From contig CAWGPF010000004.1 in the NCBI GenBank assembly GCA_963824395.1, positions 248,001 through 312,000 on the forward strand: a stretch of 64,000 bases of DNA, read 5' to 3'. Shown here in pieces: positions 8,328-18,139 of this stretch. A model generated the notes under the pieces. That model was not told where the DNA came from, ran no database searches, and saw only the letters and a program-made list of their open reading frames with translations. The DNA comes from 13-2-20CM-66-19 sp963824395 (lineage in GTDB: Bacteria; Pseudomonadota; Gammaproteobacteria; Steroidobacterales; Steroidobacteraceae). The position numbers and the translations under genes were made by a program. The first letter of the stretch is position 1. Each line of letters opens with the position of its first letter.

Positions 8328-9791
8328 ATGGATGGCCCGGAGGAACTGAGTTCGCTTTCGGCGGTGGCTGCGGTGCGAGCGCTGCGTGCGGGCGACGTGA
8401 GTGCAGAGGCGTATGCGGGCTCGCTGCTCCGGCGGTGTGAGCAGGGCGCGAGCCTGAACGCGTTCATTACATTGCAGTCAGAACGGGTGTTGGAGTCGGC
8501 GCGTGAGCGGGACCGCGAGCGGCTAGCGGGAAGGCCTCCGGGACCGCTGCATGGGTTGCCGATTCCGATTAAGGACAGCGTTAACACCGGTGACCTGCCA
8601 ACCACCGCCGGGACGGCCGCATTGCGGCACTTTCGTCCGAAACAGGATGCAGCCCTGGTGGGCTCACTGCGAGCGGCCGGTGCCATCGTGCTGGGTAAAA
8701 CGAACCTGCATGAGCTGTCGTACGGTTACACGAGCTACAACCATGCCTTCGGGCCCGTCGGGAATCCCTATGCGCCGATGCGCAGCCCCGGCGGCAGCAG
8801 CGGCGGCACGGCAGCCGCAGTTGCTTACGGGATGGCGCCATTGGGGGTAGCGGAGGATACAGAAGGGTCGATTCGGGTCCCGGCCTCCCTGTGCGGAATT
8901 GCCGGATTCCGGCCGACGACCGGGCGTTACCCCACCGAGGGGTGTGTCCCGATTACGCCGCTCTTTGATCAGATTGGGCCGCACGCGAGGACGGTAGAGG
9001 ACCTGGTGCTGTTCGATGCCGTAATCAGCGGCAGGGCGCCCGTGCGGAGGGCTCCTCTAAAAGATGTCCGGCTGGGCGTCATTCGCGCCCCGTTCTATTC
9101 AGGTCTGGATCCTGAGGTCGAAACCATTTGTTCGGGGATTCTGCGCCGGCTGGCTCGCGCAGGGGTCAGGCTGGTGGAGGGTAGCCTGAGCGAGATCGTG
9201 CCTCTGGTGGCGGCCACGACCCGACAGGTACAGACGCACGATTTCCGTCCATCACTCACGCGGTACCTCAGCCACTACGGTGCTTGCGTCTCCTTCGAGG
9301 CAGTAATGGCCCAGGCCAGCGCCAATGTGCGGGCGGCGATCGAGCCAGGAATCACGCCCGGGAGTCGAGAGCATATTTCCCACGAGCAGTACGGCGAGAT
9401 TGTGAAGACTTACCTGCCGGCGCTGCGGGGAGCATTTGCCCGCTATTTCGCGGACTCCGGTGTAGCCGCAATAGTTTTCCCCGCCACCATCACTGCCGCA
9501 CCCATGCTCGGAGAGGATGACATGGAGGTCGAGGTGCGCGGGCGGCGCATGAGGTTCGATGCAGCGATCAGCCGGAACATCGCCCCCGGCAGCACGGCCG
9601 GACTGCCGGGTCTGGTATTGCCCGCGGGACTGACAAAAGCCGGACTGCCCGTGGGCCTCGAACTTGACGGCCCCGCGGGCTGCGATCGCGCCCTCCTGGC
9701 GCTGGGTCTCGCAATTGAGGCTGAGATTGGCACGCTGCCGCCGCCGGACCTGCCCGGTGACCGCGTGAGCTTCCTGCTGGGACGGGCGTAG
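8328..9791 (+). CDS. Amidase (amidase-signature family)
   Basis: 487 residues. The amidase-signature Ser-cisSer-Lys triad is visible as Lys82 (GLPIPIKDSV), Ser157 in SPGGSSGGTAAAVAYG, and Ser181 in EDTEGSIRVPAS. The fold hydrolyses amides and sometimes esters. The first in-frame ATG is 8328; an in-frame stop lies just upstream at 8313, so the start is fixed. Its stop TAG (9789-9791) overlaps the GTG of the next gene by one base. It forms one transcription unit with two acyl-CoA synthetases; the acid released by the amidase could be activated by them. Substrate unknown. Confidence 0.9.
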   Translation: MDGPEELSSLSAVAAVRALRAGDVSAEAYAGSLLRRCEQGASLNAFITLQSERVLESARERDRERLAGRPPGPLHGLPIPIKDSVNTGDLPTTAGTAALRHFRPKQDAALVGSLRAAGAIVLGKTNLHELSYGYTSYNHAFGPVGNPYAPMRSPGGSSGGTAAAVAYGMAPLGVAEDTEGSIRVPASLCGIAGFRPTTGRYPTEGCVPITPLFDQIGPHARTVEDLVLFDAVISGRAPVRRAPLKDVRLGVIRAPFYSGLDPEVETICSGILRRLARAGVRLVEGSLSEIVPLVAATTRQVQTHDFRPSLTRYLSHYGACVSFEAVMAQASANVRAAIEPGITPGSREHISHEQYGEIVKTYLPALRGAFARYFADSGVAAIVFPATITAAPMLGEDDMEVEVRGRRMRFDAAISRNIAPGSTAGLPGLVLPAGLTKAGLPVGLELDGPAGCDRALLALGLAIEAEIGTLPPPDLPGDRVSFLLGRA

Positions 9792-11464
9792 TGTCTGCCA
9801 CGGAGGCGTTTCTCGCAGCGCGCGATCAGCTGTTGCGGTTGCGTGAGGACTGGGCAACCGCCCGGCGTGACTTCCGTTGGCCACAGTTTGAATTCTTCAA
9901 CTGGGCGCTCGATTATTTCGACGTGATCGCCGTCGGCAATCAGCAATGTGCCCTGCGCGTGGTCGATGATGCCGGTGCCAACCAGTCTCTCACGTTCGCA
10001 CAGCTGTCCCACCGTTCGTCACAAGTCGCGAACTTTCTCGCATCCCAAGGCCTGAGACGTGGCGACAGACTCCTGATCATGCTGGGGAACGTGGTCCCGT
10101 TATGGGAGGCGATGCTAGGTGCGATGAAGCTAGGCGCGGTGATTATTCCCGCGACAACGTTGCTCGAGCGCGATGAGCTCGAGGACCGACTGAGGCGAGG
10201 CAACGTCCGAGGTATTATTACCCACAGCGGGCTCGCGCCCAGGTTTGCCGGGCTCACTGAATCTCAGGTCCGGATCACCGTCGATGAGGCGGTTCCAGGC
10301 TGGACGGAATTCCGCGACTCCGCCCGGGAATCAGTCATTTATACCTCCGCGACGACGACACGGGCCAGTGACCTCCTGGTTCTGTATTTCACCTCCGGCA
10401 CTACGGCGCAGCCGAAGCTGGTGGCGCACACCAATACAACCTACCCGGTGGGCCATCTCTCTACGATGTACTGGATCGGGCTCAAGCCCGGTGACGTGCA
10501 CCTCAATCTCAGCTCACCCGGATGGGCCAAGCACGCCTGGTCATCCCTGTTCGCGGCGTGGAATGCCCAGGCGACCGTACTCGCCTACCAGTATGCGCGC
10601 TTCGATGCAGAGGCTTTGCTTAAGCAGCTGGTGCAGCATGGTGTGACGACATTCTGTGCCCCACCTACGGTCTGGCGCATGCTGATCCAGCAGGACCTTT
10701 CGCGGTTTGGCGTGAAGCTGCGCGAGGTGGTGAGTGCCGGCGAGCCACTGAATCCGGAGGTCGTCTTGCGTGTGCAAGGCGCGTGGAACCTGACTATCAG
10801 GGACGGGTTCGGCCAGACCGAGACCACGGCGATTGTCGGCAACAGCCCGGGGCAGCCGGTAAGGGCGGGTTCGATGGGACGGCCGCTGCCCGGATACACC
10901 GTGAGCATCATCGATGCGGACGGCAGCCCCGCCGTTGAGGGTGAGATCTGCGTTGATCTGAGCTCGCAACCCTGCGGCGTTCTAAAGGAATATCTCGCGG
11001 AGCCGGAGCGCACCGCCCAGGCGATGCGTCAGGACCGCTACCACACGGGCGATGTGGCGACACGGGACGCGGACGGCTACTTTACCTACGTCGGCCGCCT
11101 CGACGACGTATTCAAGGCGTCAGACTACCGCGTCAGTCCCTTCGAACTCGAGAGTGTGCTAATCGAGCATCCGGCAGTCATTGAAGCAGCGGTCGTGCCC
11201 AGCCCGGACGCGCTGCGGCTGGCGGTGCCAAAGGCGTTCGTGGTTCTTGCGAGCGGTTACGCGCCGAGCGCCGCGACCGCAGGCTCGATTCTAGCCCACG
11301 TGCGGACTCGCGTTTCGCCGTACAAGCGGATCCGGCGAGTCGAGTTCGCCTCGCTCCCCAAGACCATCTCCGGCAAGATCCGACGCGTGGAACTACGCAA
11401 GCTTGAGGAGCAGCGGGCCACCATGCAGCGGCGGCCGGCAGAATTCTGGGAGGAAGACCTTTGA
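9791..11464 (+). CDS. AMP-binding acyl-CoA synthetase (ACSM/benzoate-CoA ligase-like)
   Basis: 557 residues, GTG start overlapping the amidase stop. The adenylate-forming core shows the P-loop YFTSGTTAQPK at about 199-209, the DGFGQTE motif (A5) at about 337, YHTGDVATRDADGY (A7) and GRLDDVFKASDYRVSPFE (A8), and the catalytic lysine region KTISGKIRR (A10) near the C-terminus. It activates a carboxylate to acyl-CoA via acyl-AMP. The lack of a Gly in the usual GTTGxPKG (here GTTAQPK) is a variation seen in the ACSM/benzoate-type ligases. The acid is unknown; translational coupling to the amidase suggests it is the amidase product. Confidence 0.88.
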   Translation: MSATEAFLAARDQLLRLREDWATARRDFRWPQFEFFNWALDYFDVIAVGNQQCALRVVDDAGANQSLTFAQLSHRSSQVANFLASQGLRRGDRLLIMLGNVVPLWEAMLGAMKLGAVIIPATTLLERDELEDRLRRGNVRGIITHSGLAPRFAGLTESQVRITVDEAVPGWTEFRDSARESVIYTSATTTRASDLLVLYFTSGTTAQPKLVAHTNTTYPVGHLSTMYWIGLKPGDVHLNLSSPGWAKHAWSSLFAAWNAQATVLAYQYARFDAEALLKQLVQHGVTTFCAPPTVWRMLIQQDLSRFGVKLREVVSAGEPLNPEVVLRVQGAWNLTIRDGFGQTETTAIVGNSPGQPVRAGSMGRPLPGYTVSIIDADGSPAVEGEICVDLSSQPCGVLKEYLAEPERTAQAMRQDRYHTGDVATRDADGYFTYVGRLDDVFKASDYRVSPFELESVLIEHPAVIEAAVVPSPDALRLAVPKAFVVLASGYAPSAATAGSILAHVRTRVSPYKRIRRVEFASLPKTISGKIRRVELRKLEEQRATMQRRPAEFWEEDL

Positions 11465-11512
11465 TCTGCCTGACGTCGGCATAACGCGATCGTCGGCGGA
11501 GCCTGATCTCAG

Positions 11513-13198
11513 ATGGCGCAGATGCCAAGTCATGTCGTCGGAAGCACCGATCTGCCGCTACAGCACCAGACGATTGGTGACCTGCTTGCGACCGCTGCGG
11601 GGCGCTACCCAGATCATGATGCCGTTGTAGTGCGTCAGCAGCACGCGCGCCTGACGTATCTTGAGCTAGAGCGCGAGGTCACGCGTGCTGCATGGGGGCT
11701 TGTGAGGCTCGGGCTCGTCCCCGGCGACCGATTAGGCATATGGTCTCCGAACCGGCTCGAATGGCTGCTGCTGCAGTTCGCGACCGCACGCGCGGGCATC
11801 GTGCTGGTCAACATCAACCCGGCTTATCGTCTGAGCGAACTGGGGTTCGCGCTTCGCAAGGTCGGTGTGCGCGCGCTGGTAATGGCGTCGGCATTCAAAT
11901 CCAGCGACTACACCGAGATGACGCGCTCGCTGCTCGGCGCAGCAGCATTCTTGGGAGACGGACGGATCTCATGTAAAGAGTTTCCGACACTCGAATGGCT
12001 CGTGCACCTCGGCGAGCTCGAGCTACCTGGATTCTTGTCTTTCCAGGCTCTTATTAGACTCTCTTCTGGGGCTGGACCGTTTACGTCCTCCACAAATCAG
12101 CTCGGGGAGCCTCATGCCCCGATCAACGTGCAATTCACTAGCGGTACGACCGGGTTGCCCAAAGGAGCAACACTCACCCACTTCAACATCCTCAACAATG
12201 GCTTTTTTGTCGGGGAGGGGATGCGGCTGACGCCGCGGGACCGGCTGTGTATTCCTGTGCCTCTGTACCACTGCTTTGGCATGGTCCTTGGGGTTATAGC
12301 CGCGGTCACCCACGGTGCATGCATGGTGTTTCCCGCGGAGGCTTTCGATCCAATTAAGGTACTGGAGGCGGTCGAAGCGGAGCGGTGCACGGCGTTGCAC
12401 GGTGTGCCCACGATGTTCATCGCCGAACTGGAACACCCGCGCTTTCGCGACTTCAACCTGTCGAGCCTGCGTACGGGGATCATGGCGGGTGCCCCGTGCC
12501 CAATCGAGGTGATGCGACGGGTTGTCACAGAAATGCACATGGACGAAATCACCATCTGCTACGGGATGACGGAAACCAGTCCGGTAAGCTTTCAGTCTTC
12601 GGTCGATGATCCGTTGGAAAAGCGCATCGCCACCGTGGGTCGTGTGCATCCGCACGTCGAAGTCAAGATTGTCGATGCAGAGGGGGCGACCGTCCCAGTT
12701 GGCGTAACCGGCGAGCTATGCACCCGCGGCTACAGCGTCATGAAGGGGTACTGGGATGACCCGGAGCGCACCTCAGAGGTCATTGATGGCGACGGATGGA
12801 TGCATACGGGCGATCTGGCGGCACTGGATGATGAGGGGTACTGCAAGATAGTCGGCCGCGTCAAGGATATGATCATCCGTGGTGGCGAAAACGTGTACCC
12901 CCGCGAAGTCGAGGAATTTCTGTATCGACATCCCAAGATCCGAGAGGTCGCGGTCGTGGGAGTTCCTGACCGGAAGTACGGCGAGGAGGTTTGCGCGGTA
13001 ATTCAGCTCCATGACGGCGTCCGAGCCGATGCAGAAGAGATCCGCATGTTCTGCCGCGGACAGATTGCGCATCAAAAGATCCCTCGGTATGTACGTTTTG
13101 TCGACGCCTTCCCAATGACCATTACTGGCAAGATTCAGAAATTCCTCCTCCGTGCTGAGCTGAAAGATAGTCTGAAAACCTTCACCGATGAGGCATGA
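11513..13198 (+). CDS. Fatty-acyl-CoA synthetase-like (ACSF2/FadD type) ligase
   Basis: 561 residues, ATG at 11513, 48 nt after the previous ligase. Core motifs: VQFTSGTTGLPKGATLTH at about 206-223, CYGMTETSPVSF at about 348-359, GWMHTGDLAALDDEGYCKI, GRVKDMIIRGGENVYPREVE, and the C-terminal Lys motif TITGKIQKF. These place it with FadD/ACSF2 medium- or long-chain acyl-CoA synthetases. A second CoA ligase in the same unit suggests the degraded molecule yields two acids, or that the two ligases act at different steps. It is the last gene of the island; 480 bp without a gene follow. Confidence 0.9.
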   Translation: MAQMPSHVVGSTDLPLQHQTIGDLLATAAGRYPDHDAVVVRQQHARLTYLELEREVTRAAWGLVRLGLVPGDRLGIWSPNRLEWLLLQFATARAGIVLVNINPAYRLSELGFALRKVGVRALVMASAFKSSDYTEMTRSLLGAAAFLGDGRISCKEFPTLEWLVHLGELELPGFLSFQALIRLSSGAGPFTSSTNQLGEPHAPINVQFTSGTTGLPKGATLTHFNILNNGFFVGEGMRLTPRDRLCIPVPLYHCFGMVLGVIAAVTHGACMVFPAEAFDPIKVLEAVEAERCTALHGVPTMFIAELEHPRFRDFNLSSLRTGIMAGAPCPIEVMRRVVTEMHMDEITICYGMTETSPVSFQSSVDDPLEKRIATVGRVHPHVEVKIVDAEGATVPVGVTGELCTRGYSVMKGYWDDPERTSEVIDGDGWMHTGDLAALDDEGYCKIVGRVKDMIIRGGENVYPREVEEFLYRHPKIREVAVVGVPDRKYGEEVCAVIQLHDGVRADAEEIRMFCRGQIAHQKIPRYVRFVDAFPMTITGKIQKFLLRAELKDSLKTFTDEA

Positions 13199-13323
13199 GC
13201 GTAGTGCCAGAAGCAGCCGGCGAGGTGTACTCGCTAGGTGGTGGTCTGGACCGGTAATATCCGGGCCTGAACTATCTACATCGTTAATCTTTCAAGGGCG
13301 ATAGCTCGTCGGTGTCCGTCAGA

Positions 13324-13417
13324 CCAACGGCCTCGGAATCCGTTTGTTCGACGCTGTGCGCCCGGAACTCTTTCGGCCCGAGCGCTACCGCACGAGAATT
13401 GGTGCAGATCGGGTGCA
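13324..13417 (+). repeat. Intergenic hairpin/GGTGCA repeat, copy A
   Basis: The hairpin is CCAACGG, 9-nt loop CCTCGGAAT, CCGTTTG (13324-13346). Two GGTGCA boxes follow at 13401 and 13412, 11 nt apart and 55 nt after the hairpin. It shares this layout with five other intergenic copies (18140, 21141, 23558, 33136, 45545). The rest of the gene-free stretch 13199-13677 shows no gene that I can support. Confidence 0.6.
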
Positions 13418-13677
13418 ACGAGTGCCGCGACAGCGATTGGTCGCGCGCCGCCTGGGCGTTCCTTGGAGTGAGATCCTCATAGCTAGCGGCCGCTTGATTC
13501 CTGAACCCGGGCTATCTACGCGCTGCTCACTTCTTCCAATCCGCGGGGCCAGGCCAACAGCACCTGACCTCGGGCCTGTTTGCGGCGGTTCGCGAAGCTC
13601 GAGTGTCGCAAAGTGCGTGCAGCGTGGGAGCGTAAGGTTTGGAGTCAGGGGCGTGGTCGTACGGACTAGGCGCAAGC

Positions 13678-16413
13678 TCATTCCGGTAGATTCATCTGGC
13701 GCAGCAGTGACTTATAACGTGGTTGTTCACGTAATGGAGCCAGCGACAGGTCGACCTTGATCAGCACCAATTCAGGATCCCGCTGTTCATAGGCTCGCTC
13801 CAGCGATGACATCGCTAAATCGGCTTGACCGCGGGCGGCGTAGAGGCCGGCAAGCGTAATGGAGTCGGACCCAGAGAACTTCCGCTCGAACTGGTGGAGC
13901 GCTTCATACGCCTCGGTTTTTCGACCGAGCGACCAGTAGATCATGGAGAGCGTCGAAAGCTTGTCGCCCTCATTGTCTATTGTTTCGGCGACAGAGAGGG
14001 CCTCTGTCGGTTTGCCCGTAAGAACCAAAAGCCACGCATACTCCACGAGTGCAGATTCGTGGCGGGGATCGAGTTCGAACAGGCGTCGCAGCGTACGATT
14101 GGCGTCCGGGAACCGCCCAGCGAACACCTGCAGTGCAGACAAGAAATACAGGGCATTAACGTCGAGCGGGTTGCGCGTCAGGGCCTTATCTGCCTGCACT
14201 ACGGCGTCATTTAGATCGCCGCTCATCTGCGCGCGGATGTATGCAAGGTCGACGCGCGCCATGCGCCCATCCTCTCCCCTGGGGTCCAGACTTACCGCCC
14301 GCTCCAGCTCTCGCTCAGCCCCGGTCCAATCCCAGTCGTAGGCGTGGTAGATGCGGCCGAGCCAGCGATGCGCAGCCGACGAGTTGGGATCTATTGCGAG
14401 CGCTCGATGCAGCGCCTGCAATGACCTCGATCTCACCACAGCCGGCGTAAGCGTGTGCGAGTAACCCTGATTGACGTAGAGTCTGACCAGCTGCGTCCAC
14501 GCTCGTACATAGCTCGGATCCCTCTTGAGCGCTTGCTGATACCGGTTGACCGCCCGCTCGAAGTCGCCTTTCTGTTGACGCTCGAAGAAATAGTTACCCT
14601 TGAGGAACAGGTTGTAGGCTGCCACGTTCTGCGGCCTGTCCCCCGTGGCGACTGCGCTTACGTCCAGGTTATCGCTGAGGGCCTGTGACACCATTGCGGC
14701 GATGTCATCTTGGACGCTGAAGATGTCGTTGACGCTTTGGTCATAGCTGCGGGACCAGAGGACGGTATCGTCCGAGGCGTTCAGCAGTCGAGCAGTGACG
14801 CGTATTCGATCGCCGGCCTTGCGCACGGTGCCTTCAAGCACGTTTGCTACCCCGAGCCTTTGGCCGACCCGTCGAACGTCTTCATTCGTTTCTTTGAACT
14901 GAAAAGAGGAGGTCCGCGCGATTACCTTGAGGTCTGCGGAACGTGCAAGGCGATCAATGAGCTGCTCGGAGAGGCCCTCGGCGAGGTATTCCTCGTCCTT
15001 CTGCTCGCTCAAGTCCGCGAACGGAAGGACTGCCACGGAACCGGACGAAGGCGTAGGGCTGTCCATTCCGGAGTTTGTGTTGCCTACGGCGGCCGCGCTC
15101 GCCGTGGTTGCGAGGGCGGTCGGCGTCGGCCGCGCCGCGACTCTGGACCGATAGGCAGATTCGCGGTAGATCGTATAGCCCAGCAACGCCAGAATCGTAG
15201 CAGTAGTGGTAGCGGCGACGGCGACGATGGAACGATTGCGTTCCAAGAATTTTCGCGGTCGGTAGGTGAGGGTGGTGGCGCGGGCGGCGACTGGCCTCCC
15301 GGCGAGGTAGCACCGCAGGTCCTGCGCGAAGGCCGCCACACTGGCGTAGCGCTGCGCCGGTTCTCTGGCAAGAGCTCGCAGCGTGATGGCATCCAGGTCG
15401 CCGCGCAGCTGGCGCACGAGCTCTTCATGACTGCCGGCGCGGACAGTCAATGCGCGCGGCCCAATCTGTGTGCTCGGCTTCCTCACTTCGACCGTGGAGA
15501 TAGCGCGTTCGAGTGCCCCAATAGAGGCTGCGGTTTTGAGCTGATAAGGGCGAACGCCGGTCAGGAGTTCGTACAGTCCCACGCCCAGGGAGTAGATGTC
15601 GCTGCGAGCGTCAAGAGCCCCGCCGCAGAGGAGCTCAGGGCTTGCGTAGTCCGGTGTCATGGCTCGGCCGAACGCACCGGTCAGTGACTGATCCGGTTCT
15701 TCCGCTTCGAGTAGCTTAGCGACGCCGAAGTCGAGCAGGCGTACCTGCCCGCCCTTGGTAACCAAAATATTGGAGGGCTTCAGATCACGATGGAGCACGT
15801 GCTTGTCGTGGGCATAGCGCACAGCCTCGAGAACCTGCAGGAACAACTCCAAGCGCTGGCGAATACCGAGCTGGCGGTCATCACACCAGTCTGTAAGTGG
15901 CTCGCCCTCGACGTACTCCATTGCGAAGTACTGCAGGCCGTTCGAATCAACCCCCGCGTCATAAAATCGCGCAATAAGCGGATGTTCAAGACTGGCCAGG
16001 ATGTCGCGCTCCCGACCGAAGCGGTGTGCGATGTCGGCTCGCAGGTACGTAAGTCGCGGTAGCTTTAACGCGACGTCGCGCTTGAACGCGCCGTCTGCCC
16101 GGCGGGCCAGCCACACGAACGCCATTCCCCCCGAGCCCAGCGACCGAATCAATTCGTACGGGCCGACTCGCGCTCCCGGGCCCAGGCTACCGGGGCCTGG
16201 GTCAGCCGCACCAAGGTTCGGCAGCGTCGCTAATGCCGTTGGAACTGCACTGTCTGAGTCGCCGGGCAGCAACGCCTTGCGAAGTGCCGGCGCAAGATTG
16301 TGGTATTCGGGGTGCAGTCTCTCCAGCCATGTGCGACGCGCCTCCTGATCAAGCGGCAGCGCTTCGTCCAGCAGGCGGCTCAGCAAAGCGATCTCAGGAA
16401 TCGATAACCGCAT
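13678..16413 (-). CDS. Membrane Ser/Thr protein kinase with TolB-like and TPR tail
   Basis: 911 residues. The kinase domain spans about 85-370: glycine loop LGSGGMAFV (92-100), Lys117 in VALKLP, catalytic HRDLKPSN (208-215), DFG (228-230), and the SPE/APE equivalent YASPE. One transmembrane helix is at about 395-415. The outer part has a TolB-like block (SVAVLPFADLSEQKDEEYLA, LSEQLIDRLARS, LGVANVLEGTVRKAGDRIRV) at about 458-590 and then TPR repeats to the end. ATG at 16413 with a G-rich Shine-Dalgarno. The ECF sigma gene lies 52 nt upstream on the same strand, the classic sigma/kinase pairing. The substrate of phosphorylation is not known; the sigma factor is a candidate. Confidence 0.92.
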   Translation of the reverse strand: MRLSIPEIALLSRLLDEALPLDQEARRTWLERLHPEYHNLAPALRKALLPGDSDSAVPTALATLPNLGAADPGPGSLGPGARVGPYELIRSLGSGGMAFVWLARRADGAFKRDVALKLPRLTYLRADIAHRFGRERDILASLEHPLIARFYDAGVDSNGLQYFAMEYVEGEPLTDWCDDRQLGIRQRLELFLQVLEAVRYAHDKHVLHRDLKPSNILVTKGGQVRLLDFGVAKLLEAEEPDQSLTGAFGRAMTPDYASPELLCGGALDARSDIYSLGVGLYELLTGVRPYQLKTAASIGALERAISTVEVRKPSTQIGPRALTVRAGSHEELVRQLRGDLDAITLRALAREPAQRYASVAAFAQDLRCYLAGRPVAARATTLTYRPRKFLERNRSIVAVAATTTATILALLGYTIYRESAYRSRVAARPTPTALATTASAAAVGNTNSGMDSPTPSSGSVAVLPFADLSEQKDEEYLAEGLSEQLIDRLARSADLKVIARTSSFQFKETNEDVRRVGQRLGVANVLEGTVRKAGDRIRVTARLLNASDDTVLWSRSYDQSVNDIFSVQDDIAAMVSQALSDNLDVSAVATGDRPQNVAAYNLFLKGNYFFERQQKGDFERAVNRYQQALKRDPSYVRAWTQLVRLYVNQGYSHTLTPAVVRSRSLQALHRALAIDPNSSAAHRWLGRIYHAYDWDWTGAERELERAVSLDPRGEDGRMARVDLAYIRAQMSGDLNDAVVQADKALTRNPLDVNALYFLSALQVFAGRFPDANRTLRRLFELDPRHESALVEYAWLLVLTGKPTEALSVAETIDNEGDKLSTLSMIYWSLGRKTEAYEALHQFERKFSGSDSITLAGLYAARGQADLAMSSLERAYEQRDPELVLIKVDLSLAPLREQPRYKSLLRQMNLPE

Positions 16414-16465
16414 CGAACCCCCAGGCGAGCGATCGTTGGCGGTTGTCGGCGCCCACCATTTCAGC

Positions 16466-17047
16466 TCAGCGCAGCAGCTCTGCGAGGATTAGCCGCGCCT
16501 TCTCCCAGTCTCGCCGTACGGTGCGCTCGTTGATCTCCAGCGTCTCCGCGATTTCCTGTTCGCTGTAGCCGCCGAAATAGCGCATTTGCGCAACCTGGCC
16601 GAGACGTGGGTCGGCTTTTTCTAGCTCTCCGAGCGCCTCGTGTACCTTCAGGACGATCTCTTCGTGCTCCGCCACAGCGACCGGGAGCTCCGTGGACAGC
16701 GTCAACGGCCGCCAGTCACCGCCGCGCTTTTGTGCGATGTGCTCGCGCACGCTATCGACGATGACTGAACGCATCACCTGCGAGGCGTATGCGAAGAAGG
16801 CTCGTCGATCCTCGGCGCGCAGCGCCCCGGAGCCTACAAAGCGCAAGTACGATTCATGCACGAGGCTACTTGTATCCAGGACTGCGTTGCGGCCGCCTTG
16901 GCGAAGACGGGCGCGTGCCAGGGAATGAAGCTCGGAGTAGGAGGCCTCGAAAAGTGCATCGCGCGCCTTTAAGTCACCCGCGCGGAGGCGCTCGAGTAAC
17001 TCGGTGAGCTGATGCGTCGAATACTTAGGGCCTGAGACGGAGTCCAC
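16466..17047 (-). CDS. ECF-type RNA polymerase sigma factor
   Basis: About 193 residues from the GTG at 17047; an open frame extends to 17329 but the extra 94 residues are low-complexity and unlike the family. Sigma region 2 (about 30-95: LRAGDLKARDALFEASYSEL, AFFAYASQVMRSVIVDSVRE) and region 4 (LEKADPRLGQVAQMRYFGGY, SEQEIAETLEINERTVRRDW) are clear. It resembles the sigma-70 subgroup (TIGR02999-like) that sits next to Ser/Thr kinases, and the kinase follows directly. No anti-sigma gene is adjacent, so control by the kinase is likely. The start is moderately certain. Confidence 0.85.
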   Translation of the reverse strand: MDSVSGPKYSTHQLTELLERLRAGDLKARDALFEASYSELHSLARARLRQGGRNAVLDTSSLVHESYLRFVGSGALRAEDRRAFFAYASQVMRSVIVDSVREHIAQKRGGDWRPLTLSTELPVAVAEHEEIVLKVHEALGELEKADPRLGQVAQMRYFGGYSEQEIAETLEINERTVRRDWEKARLILAELLR

Positions 17048-17469
17048 TACGTTCAAGTCTACGCAACGCCCCGAGTTTTGCGGCACCGCACTGGCGCATC
17101 TTACGCCGCGTCGCAGCCCACGAGCATCCGGCAAGCCGGTACAGCCACCGTGGCCAACAGAATGTAAGAAATTGTTAATACGGGCGTCGCTGAGGTGAAT
17201 GCGAAGGCGATCCGCCTCCCTGACGACGGGACCCGGAGGAGCCTTTGCCGACCCAAGTGTCCGGTTTCGTTCGCTGATGGCGTCTGGATAAGCAGGGAGA
17301 CCGTCCCCGAAGGGCTGGAGAGTCGGCATGCCGGAAAGAGGGCGTGGCTAAGGCTGCATCGGGACGGGAATTCCACAACCAGCGCGCATTTACTGCCGGG
17401 GCGGTCATTCTCTAACTCTGGCATCCGGACGCAGCGCGCGGACACACCAACACAATGGGGAGAGGCATC
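17048..17469. other. Divergent intergenic region
   Basis: 422 bp between the ECF sigma gene (leftward) and the secreted protein gene (rightward). It must hold both promoters. I see no convincing -35/-10 pair, repeat or additional gene. Short frames here lack family resemblance and ribosome sites. Confidence 0.4.
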
Positions 17470-18018
17470 ATGAAGAAAGTACTCACGGGAGCCGCCGCAA
17501 TCGCATCAATAACGCTTGGATTCGCCGCACACGCAAGCTGCGTGGATCCGAGAACCTCGGGAAGCGGCGCACTTTCCAACCTGCAGCTGACACACGGCGC
17601 GCAGCCCGGGCAGTTTCGAGGCAACGGTGTCGAGGAAAGGGTCGTCGGAACCTGGCTCGTGGTCTACACGCCCACGGGCTCCAAGACGCCATCCGGTGAG
17701 GCGTTCATCCAATGGCACAGTGATCGTACCGAGTGGGAATACATCAACTACCCCACACTGAATGGCAACATCTGTCTCGGGTCGTGGAAGCCGCTCGATG
17801 GGGAGCATGTCTCTCGCAACCACTTCGGCTGGCTCTACAACGATGGCACCCTGGCGGGGTGGTTCAACGAGACCGAGACCGATGAGGTTTCCTGGGACGG
17901 GAACTCGTACTCCGGCACGAACGACACGGTGCTCCATTTCTATCCGGTGCCGCCTGCCACTGAGGGAACGACTCTGGAGCTGAAGGGCACAGCGAACGCA
18001 ACACGGCTGGCGCCTTAG
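17470..18018 (+). CDS. Secreted hypothetical protein
   Basis: 182 residues. ATG at 17470, chosen over the upstream in-frame ATG at 17455 because GGGGAGAG precedes it at proper spacing and MKKVLTGAAAIASITLGFAAHA is a textbook signal peptide (cleavage near 22). The mature part is rich in W, G, N and T with a repeated aromatic pattern (GTWLVVYTPTG, EWEYINYP, FGWLYNDGTLAGWFNETETDEVSWDGNSY). I do not recognise a family; it looks like a small beta-rich periplasmic protein. A strong inverted repeat (18042-18079) follows it and may end its transcript. Confidence 0.75.
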   Translation: MKKVLTGAAAIASITLGFAAHASCVDPRTSGSGALSNLQLTHGAQPGQFRGNGVEERVVGTWLVVYTPTGSKTPSGEAFIQWHSDRTEWEYINYPTLNGNICLGSWKPLDGEHVSRNHFGWLYNDGTLAGWFNETETDEVSWDGNSYSGTNDTVLHFYPVPPATEGTTLELKGTANATRLAP

Positions 18019-18041
18019 CCTCTGCATCCGGGCTGGGCGCT

Positions 18042-18079
18042 TCGGTATCCCGTCGTCAGAAAAGGCGACGGGATACCGA
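18042..18079. terminator. 14-bp inverted repeat, terminator-like hairpin
   Basis: Arms TCGGTATCCCGTCG (18042-18055) and CGACGGGATACCGA (18066-18079) pair perfectly around a 10-nt loop. It starts 23 nt after the stop of the secreted protein gene. There is no T-run on either side, so it is either a weak intrinsic terminator or an mRNA 3'-end stabiliser. Confidence 0.5.
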
Positions 18080-18139
18080 CCGCAGGTGTTTCGACGCGTA
18101 GGAGGCCGGTTAAGCGCATCGGGCTCTGGCCAGCTGGAG

